Shown here one piece after another: positions 1-9,052 of a stretch of 64,000 bases of DNA. This stretch comes from Natronobacterium gregoryi SP2 (GTDB lineage: Archaea; Halobacteriota; Halobacteria; Halobacteriales; Natrialbaceae): contig NC_019792.1 in assembly GCF_000230715.2 (NCBI RefSeq), positions 2,418,001-2,482,000 on the forward strand, in the 5' to 3' direction. The position numbers were made by a program, and so were the translations under genes. The notes below the pieces were generated by a model that was not told the DNA's origin, ran no database searches, and saw only the letters and a program-made list of their open reading frames with translations. Every line of letters starts with the position of its first letter. The first letter of the stretch is position 1.

Positions 1-306
1 GTGATGACGCCGACCGAGGCTGTTACCGCGCTCGAGGCTGGTGCCGACGTTCTCAAGCTCTTCCCTGCGACGACTGTCGGGCCGGGTCACGTCGGTGCGA
101 TCCAGGGCCCCTTCGGGGACGTTCCCGTCATCCCCACTGGTGGTATCGGGCCGGACAACGTCGCGGCGTTCTTCGAGGCCGGCGCGTTCGCCGTCGGGAT
201 CGGCAGCTCGCTCGTCGATTACGACGCGATCGAGGCCGACGACATGGAACAGGTCCGACGGACCGCCGAGACTGTCGTCGAGGCGGTTGCTGACGCTCGC
301 CCGTAG
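1..306 (+). CDS. KDPG/KHG aldolase, C-terminal part (5-prime cut by window edge)
   Basis: The reading frame is open from the first base, so only the last 101 residues are visible. They match the Eda/KdgA class I aldolase family, which cleaves 2-keto-3-deoxy-6-phosphogluconate to pyruvate and glyceraldehyde 3-phosphate in the semiphosphorylative Entner-Doudoroff route of haloarchaea. VLKLFPA at about residues 17-23 carries the Schiff-base lysine, and PTGGIGPDN at about 45-53 is the phosphate-binding loop. The end AVGIGSSLVD is also typical. The stop is TAG at 304-306. The true start and N-terminal half lie outside the window. Confidence 0.85.
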   Translation: MMTPTEAVTALEAGADVLKLFPATTVGPGHVGAIQGPFGDVPVIPTGGIGPDNVAAFFEAGAFAVGIGSSLVDYDAIEADDMEQVRRTAETVVEAVADARP

Positions 307-720
307 ACGATAGCTCGACGCCAGTGTGTCGATCGCGCTCGAGTTTCTCCTCGGCCGAACTCACCTTGCCGGGGAGAGCCGTCTTCGACACGACGAGCGT
401 TTCGTTACTGTTGGTCTCGTCCGAGAGATGGCGCTTTGCATTTACTGGCCTGTGTTTCGCGGCTGACGACGGGTAAACGCTGTAAGCGACGCCTGATCCT
501 GCCCGGTTCTCCCGCCGATGCGGACTTCTATATAGCAGTATGTGGTTTACTAGATGGTCGCGTGACGCTGCAACGGTGCGGCTGCGTCGTGTCACGAACG
601 CAGCGATCGACTGGTGATTGGATCAGTGTCGCTGATCGGGTCCAGTCTTCTTTCGGCACCGGACTAATGTAGCGGCTTCCCGGTGCACCGCTTTGGAGCG
701 GTGACACCGAAATAACTCAG
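307..720. other. Intergenic stretch without recognisable gene
   Basis: Between the aldolase stop and the first palindromic repeat I see no reading frame with credible protein features. The Rio2 gene faces this region from the other side, so it is a convergent spacer. A few AT-rich patches (for example near 528-550) are present but no promoter can be assigned. Confidence 0.5.
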
Positions 721-799
721 ACGGTTTGCTGTCAGTCAGTTTCGGCGTGACCGCGATCCCTTCTGCGGTCCCGCCGGTCCATCGGGACACCACTCCGTA
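721..799 (+). repeat. Palindromic element P, copy 1
   Basis: Begins ACGGTTTGCTGT and ends ACACCACTCCGTA, with inner arms GGCGTGACCGC and GCGGTCCCGCC around a short loop. It matches eleven other copies in this window in length, end sequence and arm position. It lies between two convergent genes, about 48 bp from the Rio2 stop. Confidence 0.8.
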
Positions 800-846
800 C
801 CAGTAACCCGTATAGGAGTTCGACCTGCCGAACTCGCCGTGAGGAC

Positions 847-1755
847 TTAGACGTGCGTTTCGACGGTTTCGAACGCACCGCCTTCGATCGCCGCTGCAAC
901 GCTCTCTTCGTCGATCTCGTCGGGAACGATCTGGGGGTACTTCCGCCGGAAGTAGCCGATCAGGTTCCGGAGATCGCGCCGGAGGAACTCGCTTGCGTTC
1001 TCGTGATCGGTAGGCACTGCCTGGGGCCAGTCGAAGATCGTCACTCCGTCCTCGCCGACGAAGACGTTGTATTCGCTCATGTCGGCGTGCACGTAGCCGA
1101 TCTCGTAAGCCGTCGCGAGTTCCGAGAGCAGCAGATCGAGCACCCCGATTACCTGTTCGTCTTCGAGTTTCGCCCGCGAGAGTTCGACGCCGTCCATCTT
1201 CTCCATGACGATGGCGTGGCGATTCTGGTCGATCGGCCGCGGAACCGAGACATCGGGGTACAGCGCTTCGAGGATGTCGTACTCCCGTTCGGCCGCTTTT
1301 CGAGCGGTGTACATCCAGGAGACGTGCTCTCTGTCTGCAGTGTAGTCTCGCTCCTTGTGGACCTCCCGGAAATTCGTATATCCCTCGCGGTGATACTTCA
1401 GCGCCAGCGGCTTGTACGAGCGCACCTCGTAGACGTCGCTCTCCTTGCCGACGCCCAGTGGCGAACCGAACTCACCGATCGTCTCCCGCTGGACCAGCGT
1501 CCGCAACGCCAGAGCGTCGTATCCCTCGAACTGGAGCGTGTACCCCTCGTACTGGATCGTCTTCTTCTCGACGAGGCCGCGCTTGAGACAGCGCTCGAGA
1601 CGGTAATCGATCTCCTCTTCGGTGAGGTCGGCGAACTTCGGGAGCTTCTCGCGTTGTACCCACTCCGAGAAGCGCATCCCCTGTTCGACTCCTGAAAGGA
1701 GATAGAAATCGGCCTCCTCGAGTTCCGGCAGCAACTCGGCGACGTTCCGCACCAT
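847..1755 (-). CDS. rio2: Rio2-type serine/threonine protein kinase
   Basis: About 302 residues. An N-terminal winged-helix region (roughly residues 1-80) precedes a RIO kinase fold. A glycine-rich loop reads GVGKESDVYEV, the catalytic segment reads YVHADMSEYN, and the metal-binding segment is IFDWPQAV. Archaeal Rio2 is a cytoplasmic atypical kinase/ATPase involved in small ribosomal subunit maturation. I chose the ATG at 1755 because MVRNVAELLPEL is the usual archaeal beginning. An upstream ATG at 1839 would add 28 residues and overlap the stop of the recombinase gene. The two genes are read in the same direction and may be co-transcribed. Confidence 0.9.
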   Translation of the reverse strand: MVRNVAELLPELEEADFYLLSGVEQGMRFSEWVQREKLPKFADLTEEEIDYRLERCLKRGLVEKKTIQYEGYTLQFEGYDALALRTLVQRETIGEFGSPLGVGKESDVYEVRSYKPLALKYHREGYTNFREVHKERDYTADREHVSWMYTARKAAEREYDILEALYPDVSVPRPIDQNRHAIVMEKMDGVELSRAKLEDEQVIGVLDLLLSELATAYEIGYVHADMSEYNVFVGEDGVTIFDWPQAVPTDHENASEFLRRDLRNLIGYFRRKYPQIVPDEIDEESVAAAIEGGAFETVETHV

Positions 1756-1835
1756 AAGACGAGATAACTGGTGAGTACGTAAAAACGTCGTGACCCGCAC
1801 GGCCCCGGCGACTGCGCCGCTGCCTTCGAAGCCAC

Positions 1836-3065
1836 TCACTCCTCGAAGACGTCTTCGAGTCGTTCGCGCATGAACTGTCTCCGATACTGCCGCCGTTCCG
1901 TCTCCGAGAGGTAGTTCTTCAGGACCACCGAGGAGTCGGAACTGCCCTGCTCGGCCGCGATTACGTCCAGATTCTCCCGCAGGTCCTTCATCGCCTGGTT
2001 GTACGTGGTATACCAGAACCGCCGTCCCATCTTCGAGGTTGGTAGTTCTCCCTGCACGCGGACGCCAGCGTCTTCGGCGAGTCGCTGGAACCGAGCCTGG
2101 ACCGTCTCGCCTGTAATGTGGCCGCTCGCGGACCGACTCGAGGGGAACAGATAGCCTGCCCAGTCGAGGTCACCCTCGAGTCGGTCGACTCGGGCGGTCA
2201 GGTTCGGCGTGCCGTAAATCAGTGCGACCGTCCCTGGCCCGTTCTTTCGTTCGTCACCAAAGGCGATGTGAGGGTCCTCACCTTCGAGGACCAGTTGTGA
2301 GGTATGCAGTGCTGCGACCTCGTTGCGTCGCAGACCCCACGCACAGAGTGCGAGGACGACGAGTTGTTCGGCCTCCGTCTCGGAAGCGTCGTACAGCCGA
2401 CTTACCTGTCGGCCCGTGAGAGCGGCGTTGTCGGGTTCTTCGCGAGACCAGTTGTACTCCTCGTCGATGTGCTCGACGGGGTTGAACGCGGCCTTGGCCC
2501 GTCGCCCGAGGTGCTCGTAGAACTGGCTGACGTCGCTGAGATACCGTAGCTTCGAAGCGTCGGTCCCCAGTTTGTAGTTGAGTTCGTCGAACACGACTAG
2601 CGCACGCCGAATCTCGTCGCTCTCGCTCGTCGCGTCGTCGACGCGATCCACGAGATCGGCTTGCCCGTGTACCTCCCGGTAGATTCGGACGTAGGTCGCC
2701 AGGCGGGACTGTTTTGTCTGGACTGTCGACGTCGCGAGTTGCCGCCGTCGCTCGAGCGTCTCGAGATACGACTCGAGTTCGTCGATGGTCGTTTCGTCTT
2801 CGATACCCCACTGGTACGACGTCGAGGAACCGGGCTCCTCGTAGCCGACCGTCGCCAGGAACTCCGTCAGCGTCGTGTCGTGGTGTTCCCGCAAAGCGTA
2901 GGCGATCCCGGAGTAGCCCGCGTCGGCGACTTGCTGGTAGGCTGGGCGCTCTTCGCGGCCGATCCCGGACCGCTCGAGAGCGGGTTCGATTTCGTCGCTC
3001 CAAAACGACTGGAGTTCCTCGAGAGACATCTGCGACCAGCGGATCGTCGTCCCGTCGTTGCTCAT
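1836..3065 (-). CDS. Tyrosine recombinase/integrase family protein with atypical box II
   Basis: 409 residues with the layout of a tyrosine site-specific recombinase: a helical core-binding domain (about residues 90-190) and a catalytic domain. Visible candidate residues are Arg246 in WGLRRNEVAAL, Lys274 in DERKNGPG, Arg348 in SKMGRRFWY, and the nucleophile Tyr385 in LKNYLSETE. The usual HxxR box has Lys at the His position, so catalytic competence is uncertain. It lies directly upstream of Rio2 in the same direction and no tRNA is near, so it need not mark an integrated element. It could instead be a chromosomal recombinase. Start ATG 3065. Confidence 0.75.
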   Translation of the reverse strand: MSNDGTTIRWSQMSLEELQSFWSDEIEPALERSGIGREERPAYQQVADAGYSGIAYALREHHDTTLTEFLATVGYEEPGSSTSYQWGIEDETTIDELESYLETLERRRQLATSTVQTKQSRLATYVRIYREVHGQADLVDRVDDATSESDEIRRALVVFDELNYKLGTDASKLRYLSDVSQFYEHLGRRAKAAFNPVEHIDEEYNWSREEPDNAALTGRQVSRLYDASETEAEQLVVLALCAWGLRRNEVAALHTSQLVLEGEDPHIAFGDERKNGPGTVALIYGTPNLTARVDRLEGDLDWAGYLFPSSRSASGHITGETVQARFQRLAEDAGVRVQGELPTSKMGRRFWYTTYNQAMKDLRENLDVIAAEQGSSDSSVVLKNYLSETERRQYRRQFMRERLEDVFEE

Positions 3066-3268
3066 CGGTCGCCCTCACTGGCGTTGGGTTCGCGGGTTTC
3101 GTCCGTCGGTGTTCTCCCTCTCGCAGTGCCGGTCCGTTTCCGGGAAAATCCGGGTTGTCTGTCCCAGAGTGGACTCTCGTTTTCACCGGCTCGACCCCAG
3201 GGGTTGTGTCCGGAAGAGACACCTCGAGACGATGGTCGTTCGACCCGGACTGACTCGGTGTTCGACAT
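3062..3268 (-). CDS. Possible small charged protein upstream of the recombinase
   Basis: A 68-codon frame whose TGA overlaps the recombinase ATG in an ATGA arrangement, which suggests translational coupling. The product is rich in Arg, Ser, Glu and Gly and resembles no family I know. An AT-rich stretch about 25-50 bp upstream (near 3295-3320) could hold the operon promoter. The composition is also what a random frame in GC-rich DNA would give, so support is mainly positional. Confidence 0.3.
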   Translation of the reverse strand: MSNTESVRVERPSSRGVSSGHNPWGRAGENESPLWDRQPGFSRKRTGTARGRTPTDETREPNASEGDR

Positions 3269-5256
3269 CTCGTACCGTCACGTACTCATGACAGTCACGT
3301 AAAGATATTGCTTAATCGGTTGTCGTGTAGTGGACAAACGATTCAAGCAATAATCGGGCCTGAGCCAAAACCTCTCTCTTAGGCGCTTTGCATCCGGTTT
3401 ATAGCATACTCGGTGGTGGACCGGAGGTGGGGTGGTTCGGAAGACCGGTTCGTCGGGGACTCATCGCTGCACGGCTGTCGCCGATCACAGCCGTCCCACT
3501 CAGGAGAGAGCCACTAAGACGAGAGTGAACCAGCGATCGTGACCGGGGGCCACGATAGGTGCCGTATCGGCTCTCCCTCTCCCACAGCAGGTGGGCCTGT
3601 CAGTCGCCAACCGTCGGGATCGTTCCCTCGAGCGAACTGCGTCCCCGGTGATCGGGGCCTGACTACACCCCAGTACCCGAACGACGCCGGTGACGAAACG
3701 ACGCGGAAGAGCGACGAACGGACACCGGAAGACACGTGGTGAAGACGTGATCCCCGACTGCAGCGCCTCGAGACCGTTGTCGCGTGACAGGGTCGTAGAA
3801 CTCACGAAGACGCCAGGGGAGCTCACGACCCGCTGGTGGGCTGCGGACGGTTACGTGCCGGCTACGGCCACAGCCAGCCCCCTCGAGTTCGTCTCTCGGT
3901 CGCCGACGAACGAAGTGCCGTCGTTTCCGCCCGGTGACCGCAGACGGAGCGGGCACGAGGCCCGATCCGTTTCGATTCGAGTACCGATCGACAGAGAGAC
4001 AGCGGGTGTGTCTCGGGGTCGTGCGAAACTCGAAGCGTTTCGTGACGAGGAGACTCAGACGGCGTCTCGAACCACGCGGCCCCGAGGCCGAATCGTGTCT
4101 CTATGACTGATTCTGCCGTAAGATCCTCTTGCTTTGGAGCCCACATCGAAGCGATTCACGCCGCTGACGACTGGCGAAAGCGGCGGCGGATCTCGTTTCG
4201 GGACCGCCCGCAACTCATACGCTTGGCTTTAGTCGACTCGAGAGCACACCCAGCGAGCGAGTCGCGACAGTGAGTGATCGCTTCCCGCCGTGAACAGAGC
4301 GGGACCGAAGATCACTCGGGCAGTCCGGTGTAGCTCGACGACAGCGAGGGTGCCAACGATACCGCACCGTCGAGTTGGGATCGTTGCTGCTAGACGGTGG
4401 TTGTGTCGACGTTGTCGGATTCACGGCCGTCGAGCAAGCTGACGGTTTGTGATACCCAGCAGAACGCGGGGCGTCCTGTGGATATCGTAAACAGCGTGGC
4501 GTCGGAGACGCCACGAATAGACAACGCACCGTCGACGACGGGATGCTCTCTTGCAAAAAGAGAGATTAGCGACAGCCAAGAGAACCGAATACAGAGACGG
4601 AGCCACAATTCCGGATTCTTGCAACCGTGACGTGTTCGTCTACGGAGAGCAGCGAAACCCTTTCCTCACGTCTTTCTGTGCTGATCGCTGCTCTGTTGGA
4701 TGCCTGCGAACAGGAGTCCGTCACGATGAGCGGCGGTCGAATAAACTTTATATTGCTATATCAATTTCGGAGGGTGTGCTCCACAGATTCTGCGTTTGGA
4801 TTTCTACAAACCGCCAACTGGGAAACATATTTTGCAGACTCCGAACTAATTCAGTGCTTCGTAAGCGTTAGTCGACACGCCTCTCTCAAGAGTAAACTAA
4901 GAGAATGTTGGGTTATCAGCCCGTTTTGTAGTAGGATAGATCCTAAATCGATCAGTTCCCACTACAATTCCACCCACGGAGGATGGGATTGATGCGCACC
5001 TTACTTGCGGCGTTGTGAGGAGTGAACCCGCTGATCAGTAGGGGCAAGCAATTGTCAAAAAAAGGTGATCAAGCACTCCGATAGCTGTTAAACTCTACCC
5101 TCTGCATACAGAGGACGTATTCCGCAATCTGAGTTTGATCTATCTTCAAGAAGCTGGCGTTTCTATAGGCACCCTGCGGCCAGGGGATGTTCTACCAGCA
5201 CTGAACCCCGGGTGAGTCATCACCATTTCACTTATGTCACAACAATCTGCTTCTAT
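3269..5256. other. Two-kilobase region without recognisable genes
   Basis: No reading frame here shows a known motif, a convincing start or haloarchaeal codon bias. Composition changes inside it: 3400-4300 is GC-rich, whereas 4500-5250 is clearly AT-richer and continues into the low-GC patch that holds the IS element. A 121-codon frame at 4627-4992 on the plus strand is the longest in the AT-rich part but is Ser/Cys-rich and unlike known proteins. I see no SRP RNA, RNase P RNA or tRNA hallmarks. Decayed foreign DNA is the simplest reading. Confidence 0.45.
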
Positions 5257-5547
5257 TCAAAGTCCTTTCATTATCACCCTCCAAACTATCCAAAACCCCA
5301 CAAAAGCAATGAAGAATCCGCCAACAAGGCTTGAAACAGTTTCATTGTTAACTGCTAAACTTCCCACCCAAATAATACCGCTGACAACCGTGATGATTGT
5401 AAGTAATGGCGGGAGAGATAACCCCTCAATTCCTTTGCGAATTAGTCTTTGAATAGTTTCATTCTTCTTCTCCCCTTGTTCTCTTGCGTTTTTAATCTCC
5501 TCATACAGTTCGTCTGACACCTCAACGACGATTTCCTTTTTTCCCAT
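5257..5547 (-). CDS. Small membrane protein with RHH-like N-terminus
   Basis: 96 residues from ATG 5547 (an upstream ATG at 5574 would add nine). The first 45 residues read like a ribbon-helix-helix segment: a beta strand EIVVEV followed by two helices rich in Glu and Lys. Two hydrophobic segments follow at about 50-70 and 74-95, so the protein is probably anchored in the membrane by its C-terminal half. Codon use is AT-rich compared with the neighbours, which suggests acquired DNA. The IS6-type element inserted about 40 bp upstream of the start and may have separated the gene from its promoter. Function unknown. Confidence 0.6.
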   Translation of the reverse strand: MGKKEIVVEVSDELYEEIKNAREQGEKKNETIQRLIRKGIEGLSLPPLLTIITVVSGIIWVGSLAVNNETVSSLVGGFFIAFVGFWIVWRVIMKGL

Positions 5548-5595
5548 AATGAACCACACCCGTTTAGCTCTCAAAAACCTATTGTAACCTTTGCT

Positions 5596-6292
5596 GGTCG
5601 TGTTTAGTTAAGGCTGAAGGATGAGGCGAGGAGATTTTCAGCTGGGCTATGGCGAAAATCGCTCGCCTCAGTGGTCGTAGCGACTGGATCGAATTAGACT
5701 TTGTGGAGCGAGAGCGGACACCGCGCCAGCTGATGAAGCTCGGTATTCGGCTACATCTTGCGGGGTTATCGCTTTCGAATACAGTTCGGGAATTAGAGAA
5801 GTTCGGTGTCAAACGGTCGCGGAAAGCTGTTCACGACTGGGTACAGAAAGCAGATCTACAGCTGGCCAGCAACGCGAGTCCGGATCACGTTGCGCTCGAC
5901 GAGACGGTGATCCGAATCAACGGCCAACAGTTCTGGCTGTATGCTGCGGTTGATCCCGACACAAACGATTTCCTGCACGTGCGGCTGTTTACAACGACTA
6001 CGACGGCATTGACACAGCGGTTCCTGCAAGAACTTCGTGAGAAACACGACGTCGATGACGCCGTGTTTCTCGTCGATCATGCCCATCATCTAGCGACAGC
6101 ACTCCAGCGAATCGGGCTCCGATTTCGACCCGAGCGACACGGAAATCGGAACGCTATCGAACGTGTTTTTCGGGAGATAAAACGACGCACCTCCTCGTTC
6201 AGTAATAGCTTCAGCCACGTCGATCCATCAACCGCCGAAACGTGGTTGCAAGCCTTCGCTGTCTGGTGGAATTTGCGTAACTAAACACGATG
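5596..6292 (+). mobile_element. Intact IS6-family insertion sequence
   Basis: A 697-bp element. Terminal inverted repeats share TCGTGTTTAGTTA (5598-5610, and its complement at 6278-6290). Perfect 8-bp direct repeats CCTTTGCT flank it at 5588-5595 and 6293-6300; 8 bp is the length IS6-family elements duplicate. It carries one transposase gene. Identical flanks and an open frame imply a recent insertion. Confidence 0.93.
5649..6284 (+). CDS. IS6-family DDE transposase
   Basis: 211 residues, full length for the haloarchaeal IS6 group. An N-terminal helix-turn-helix-like region (about 25-65, RTPRQLMKLGIRLHLAG and RSRKAVHDWV) precedes the RNase-H-like catalytic core. The catalytic acids can be seen: Asp in VALDETVIRI, Asp in VFLVDHAHHL, and Glu in GNRNAIERVFREIK. 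The enzyme would move the surrounding 697-bp element by replicative transposition. The stop at 6282-6284 lies 6 bp after the start of the right inverted repeat. Confidence 0.93.
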   Translation: MAKIARLSGRSDWIELDFVERERTPRQLMKLGIRLHLAGLSLSNTVRELEKFGVKRSRKAVHDWVQKADLQLASNASPDHVALDETVIRINGQQFWLYAAVDPDTNDFLHVRLFTTTTTALTQRFLQELREKHDVDDAVFLVDHAHHLATALQRIGLRFRPERHGNRNAIERVFREIKRRTSSFSNSFSHVDPSTAETWLQAFAVWWNLRN

Positions 6293-6374
6293 CCTTTGCT
6301 TGGGAAAACCGGGAAATAGACAGGAGACAGAATAGATCGGTGGGGTTTACAGTCTCGGATGACTATCCGAAAAT

Positions 6375-6569
6375 ATGTCCGAATCGACTACTATAACGGG
6401 GATCGCGAAGAATCTCCTTATTTATGCCGTGGGCGTTGGCTTCGCCGTCACCGGTGCGCTAGGAATCGCGGAGGCATTTGACCTGCCCCTCCCACTCGCT
6501 GGCGTACTTTTTGTTGCAGGGTTAGCAGTCGTACTGTACGTTCATGAGTATCTCGGCGGGCCGCTTTAG
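6375..6569 (+). CDS. Small two-helix membrane protein
   Basis: 64 residues starting MSESTTITGIAK, with two hydrophobic stretches (about 12-32 and 36-55) and a short polar tail. Small integral membrane proteins of this type are common in haloarchaea, but I cannot name a function. The gene begins 75 bp downstream of the IS element's target duplication, so its original upstream context has been changed by the insertion. The frame has an ATG start and haloarchaeal composition. Confidence 0.6.
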   Translation: MSESTTITGIAKNLLIYAVGVGFAVTGALGIAEAFDLPLPLAGVLFVAGLAVVLYVHEYLGGPL

Positions 6570-6948
6570 GACCGTTGCGGAATCACGAACATAGTGTTAT
6601 GCAGATTCATTGCCATATAATAGAGTGAGTCTGGTCGTCGTTCCAGTAGTTGGATAGCAGTCCCCCTTTCGAAAAACAGCAGTCTATGACGCTCTACCGT
6701 GGTATCTTTATGTCTGAAAGCAAAGATAACTACATCCAATATTTACATCTGTCATTCGGGATAGAATATATAGTGGCGGAATTGACGTAATGAAGTCTCG
6801 TTTAAGAGTTGGTTAGTCAATGAATGTCCACTTTGATGAATTGATACTTTCAAGCCTCCCCATACGCAGTCTTGCGATTAGAAACTTGATATCCAACTAC
6901 AATTGGTGCTTGCTCGGGAAAAAGACACTTTGGCGAATAATCACAGCG
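6570..6948. other. AT-rich spacer upstream of the decayed USP gene
   Basis: This stretch contains several AT-rich runs (for example 6758-6775) that could act as promoters, but no gene of its own that I can support. A frame open from 6820 runs into the USP pseudogene. Its first 40 codons do not look like USP and are probably accidental. Confidence 0.4.
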
Positions 6949-7333
6949 ATGAACGCGAGAGCAGTTGTGATCAACAGTTCGACTGGAGACATTGACCGGC
7001 TTCTCGTCCCGCTGACCGGTATGGTCGATACAGACCGGATTTTCGAGTACGTTAGCAAGGTGATTGGACCCGTGACATCGGCGTTACGCTGTTCGCTTCC
7101 GGGGACGTGACGAAGGAGCCGATGGTTCACTCGAGGACGCTGCCGACGTTTTTCGTGATGGAGGAATAGACACTCACGTCAGACAGCCGTTCGGCGCGCT
7201 CGTTGACGCCGCATCAGACCATAACGTGATCGTCATTGGTGAGAGAGTACCCTCGCTGCGGTCGGTGCTGTTCGGTGACGAGGCCGAACGAGTCGCGACA
7301 GGATTTGTCTTCGTCGTTCGAACGGTCGAGTGA
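6949..7333 (+). pseudogene. Decayed universal-stress-protein domain gene
   Basis: Three pieces in three successive frames together spell a USP-like domain. They are VVINSSTGDIDRLLVPLTG (frame from 6949), a short DIGVTLF piece near 7074, and a long tail with DAASDHNVIVIGERVPSLR and ending FVFVVRTVE, stop TGA 7331-7333. This order (strand, ligand loop, GE.. motif, terminal VVR strand) is that of USP domains, often attached to haloarchaeal transporters. At least two frame changes and probably small deletions have removed function. It lies tail to tail with the antiporter operon. Confidence 0.7.
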
Positions 7334-7372
7334 AGGTGAGGTCGATCACCGGGTAAAGCAGGATTGGGAACG

Positions 7373-9052
7373 TTAGTCCCCCATTCGGCTCCCGAATCCC
7401 ATCCGCTCGAGGGTGACGAGCCTGTCGAGATGTTCCTCTCGAAGCTCTTCTTTGGCGTCGTCCTCAAGAACCCGATCAACGTTCTCGAGGAGCTGATCCG
7501 AGGCGAGGATGTTCGGGACGCTGACATAGATCGCGCCGCGCTCGAGCCACTCGCTGGCTTTCCAGGAGGACTGTGATCGCAAGATGACGTCGGCGTCGCT
7601 CTCGAACTCGAGGATATACTCGGAAGCGGGCTGGTGATCGACCGTCGAGACGATCAGCTGTGCGTTCTTGAGGTCGGCTTTCTCCCAGGGGTAGTCGGAC
7701 ATTGCGTCGCCGAAGACGTAGTTTCGACACTCAGCGCGCATGTCGTCCCAGAGGACGGGATCGTTCTCAATGACCACGTAGTCACGTTCGTTCTCTTCAC
7801 ACACCTCGACGACGTGGCGGCCCTGACGACCGTAGCCGACGACGATCACGTGATCGGTGAGGTCGTCTTTGACCTGGCTTCGCTCGTCAATCTTTCGGGT
7901 CTGTTGGCCCGAGACGAAATCCTCGAACAGGAGTCGGTAGATCTCGTCCTCGTAGCGGCGAGTAAACGTCGTCATGAGCATTGTCACCGCCGCCGCGAGG
8001 ATGATCGCGTCGAACATGACCGGTGAAATCGTCCCGAGCAACAGCGCCTGGATGGCGATGACGAGCGAGAGTTCACTCACCTGGTTCAGGTTCGTGGTCG
8101 TAAGAAAGGCCGTCCTGGCGTCGTACCCCTCGTAGGTAAAGGCGACCATCGTCACGAAGGGGTTGACGATCAGGACGAGGGCGACGAGCATGAGCGTGAC
8201 GACGAACACCTCGAAACTGGGGATCGAGACGAGTGCGCCGACGGTGACGAAGAAGATCGCGACGAAGAAGTCCCGGATCGAGTTAAGCCCGTTGATGACG
8301 CCGAGGGCTTCCGAGCCGTCCCGGCGGATCCCGATACCGGCGGCGAACGCCCCGACGACGATCGAGACGCCCGCAAGTTCGGCCGCTGCGAGGAAGACGA
8401 TGAGGATCGAGATACTTCCCATGAGGATCAGTTCCTCAAAGCCCTCCGTCAGCCGGACGAGAAGCGGGAAGCCGTGTCTGTAGACGAGCAAGCCGGCGAC
8501 CAGGAAGAGAACGCCGTAGCCGATCTTCGACGTAATTACCTCGGCGGTGAACACCTCCGCCGAGAGGATGAGGATGAGTCCGATGGCGACCAGGTCATCG
8601 AAGAAGTGGATCGACGACGCCAGCCGCCCGTAGACGAGGTTAGACCTGATCTCTCCCTTGAGCAGCCGGGAGCCGACGATGGTCGAACTCAAGGTCGCGG
8701 CAGCGGCGAAGTACACCGCGTTCAGGGTATCGAAGCCAAAGAGGGTCGCGACGACGAACGCGACCGGCGCGACGACGATGAGCTGGGCGACAGCGACGGC
8801 TTCGCTGTCACGGAGCACCGACTGAAGCTCACCAAAGTCGACCTGCGTCCCGAAGACGAACACGAGGAAGGCGATTCCCCACTGGGCGAGTTCGAGCAAC
8901 TGCCCCTCCTCGATCACCGTCCCCGAGAGCAACCCGGCGAGGATGAAAAACGGTACCGGGGACAGCGAAAAGTGATTTGCGACTATGAGCAGTACGCCCG
9001 CCGTGATGAAGATGATCGCCAGTGCGGTAATTACGTCAGTCATCGTCGTCAC
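7373..9052 (-). CDS. CPA2-type cation:proton antiporter with TrkA-N domain
   Basis: 559 residues. Residues about 5-380 form some 12-13 membrane helices of the KefB/NhaS CPA2 family. The segment LSSTIVGSRLLKG is followed by HFFDDLVAI, whose aspartates are candidate ion-binding residues. A cytoplasmic Rossmann (TrkA-N) domain follows, with an intact nucleotide motif VVGYGRQGRHVV. It probably exchanges Na+ or K+ for protons at the cell membrane under NAD(H) control. The start at 9052 overlaps the previous gene by 17 bp; ATG 9043 is an alternative. It forms an operon with the upstream antiporter. Confidence 0.85.
   Translation of the reverse strand: MTTMTDVITALAIIFITAGVLLIVANHFSLSPVPFFILAGLLSGTVIEEGQLLELAQWGIAFLVFVFGTQVDFGELQSVLRDSEAVAVAQLIVVAPVAFVVATLFGFDTLNAVYFAAAATLSSTIVGSRLLKGEIRSNLVYGRLASSIHFFDDLVAIGLILILSAEVFTAEVITSKIGYGVLFLVAGLLVYRHGFPLLVRLTEGFEELILMGSISILIVFLAAAELAGVSIVVGAFAAGIGIRRDGSEALGVINGLNSIRDFFVAIFFVTVGALVSIPSFEVFVVTLMLVALVLIVNPFVTMVAFTYEGYDARTAFLTTTNLNQVSELSLVIAIQALLLGTISPVMFDAIILAAAVTMLMTTFTRRYEDEIYRLLFEDFVSGQQTRKIDERSQVKDDLTDHVIVVGYGRQGRHVVEVCEENERDYVVIENDPVLWDDMRAECRNYVFGDAMSDYPWEKADLKNAQLIVSTVDHQPASEYILEFESDADVILRSQSSWKASEWLERGAIYVSVPNILASDQLLENVDRVLEDDAKEELREEHLDRLVTLERMGFGSRMGD

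Noticed and set aside
853-1695. Long plus-strand frame opposite Rio2
   Set aside because: It is the antisense shadow of a clear kinase gene; such frames are common in GC-rich coding DNA.
3395-3760. GC-rich stretch considered as SRP RNA or RNase P RNA
   Set aside because: None of the conserved sequence elements of either RNA could be found on either strand.
3690-4106. A 138-codon plus-strand frame in the gene-poor region
   Set aside because: Composition is rich in Arg, Ser and Thr with no hydrophobic pattern, no family match and overlapping frames on both strands of similar length.
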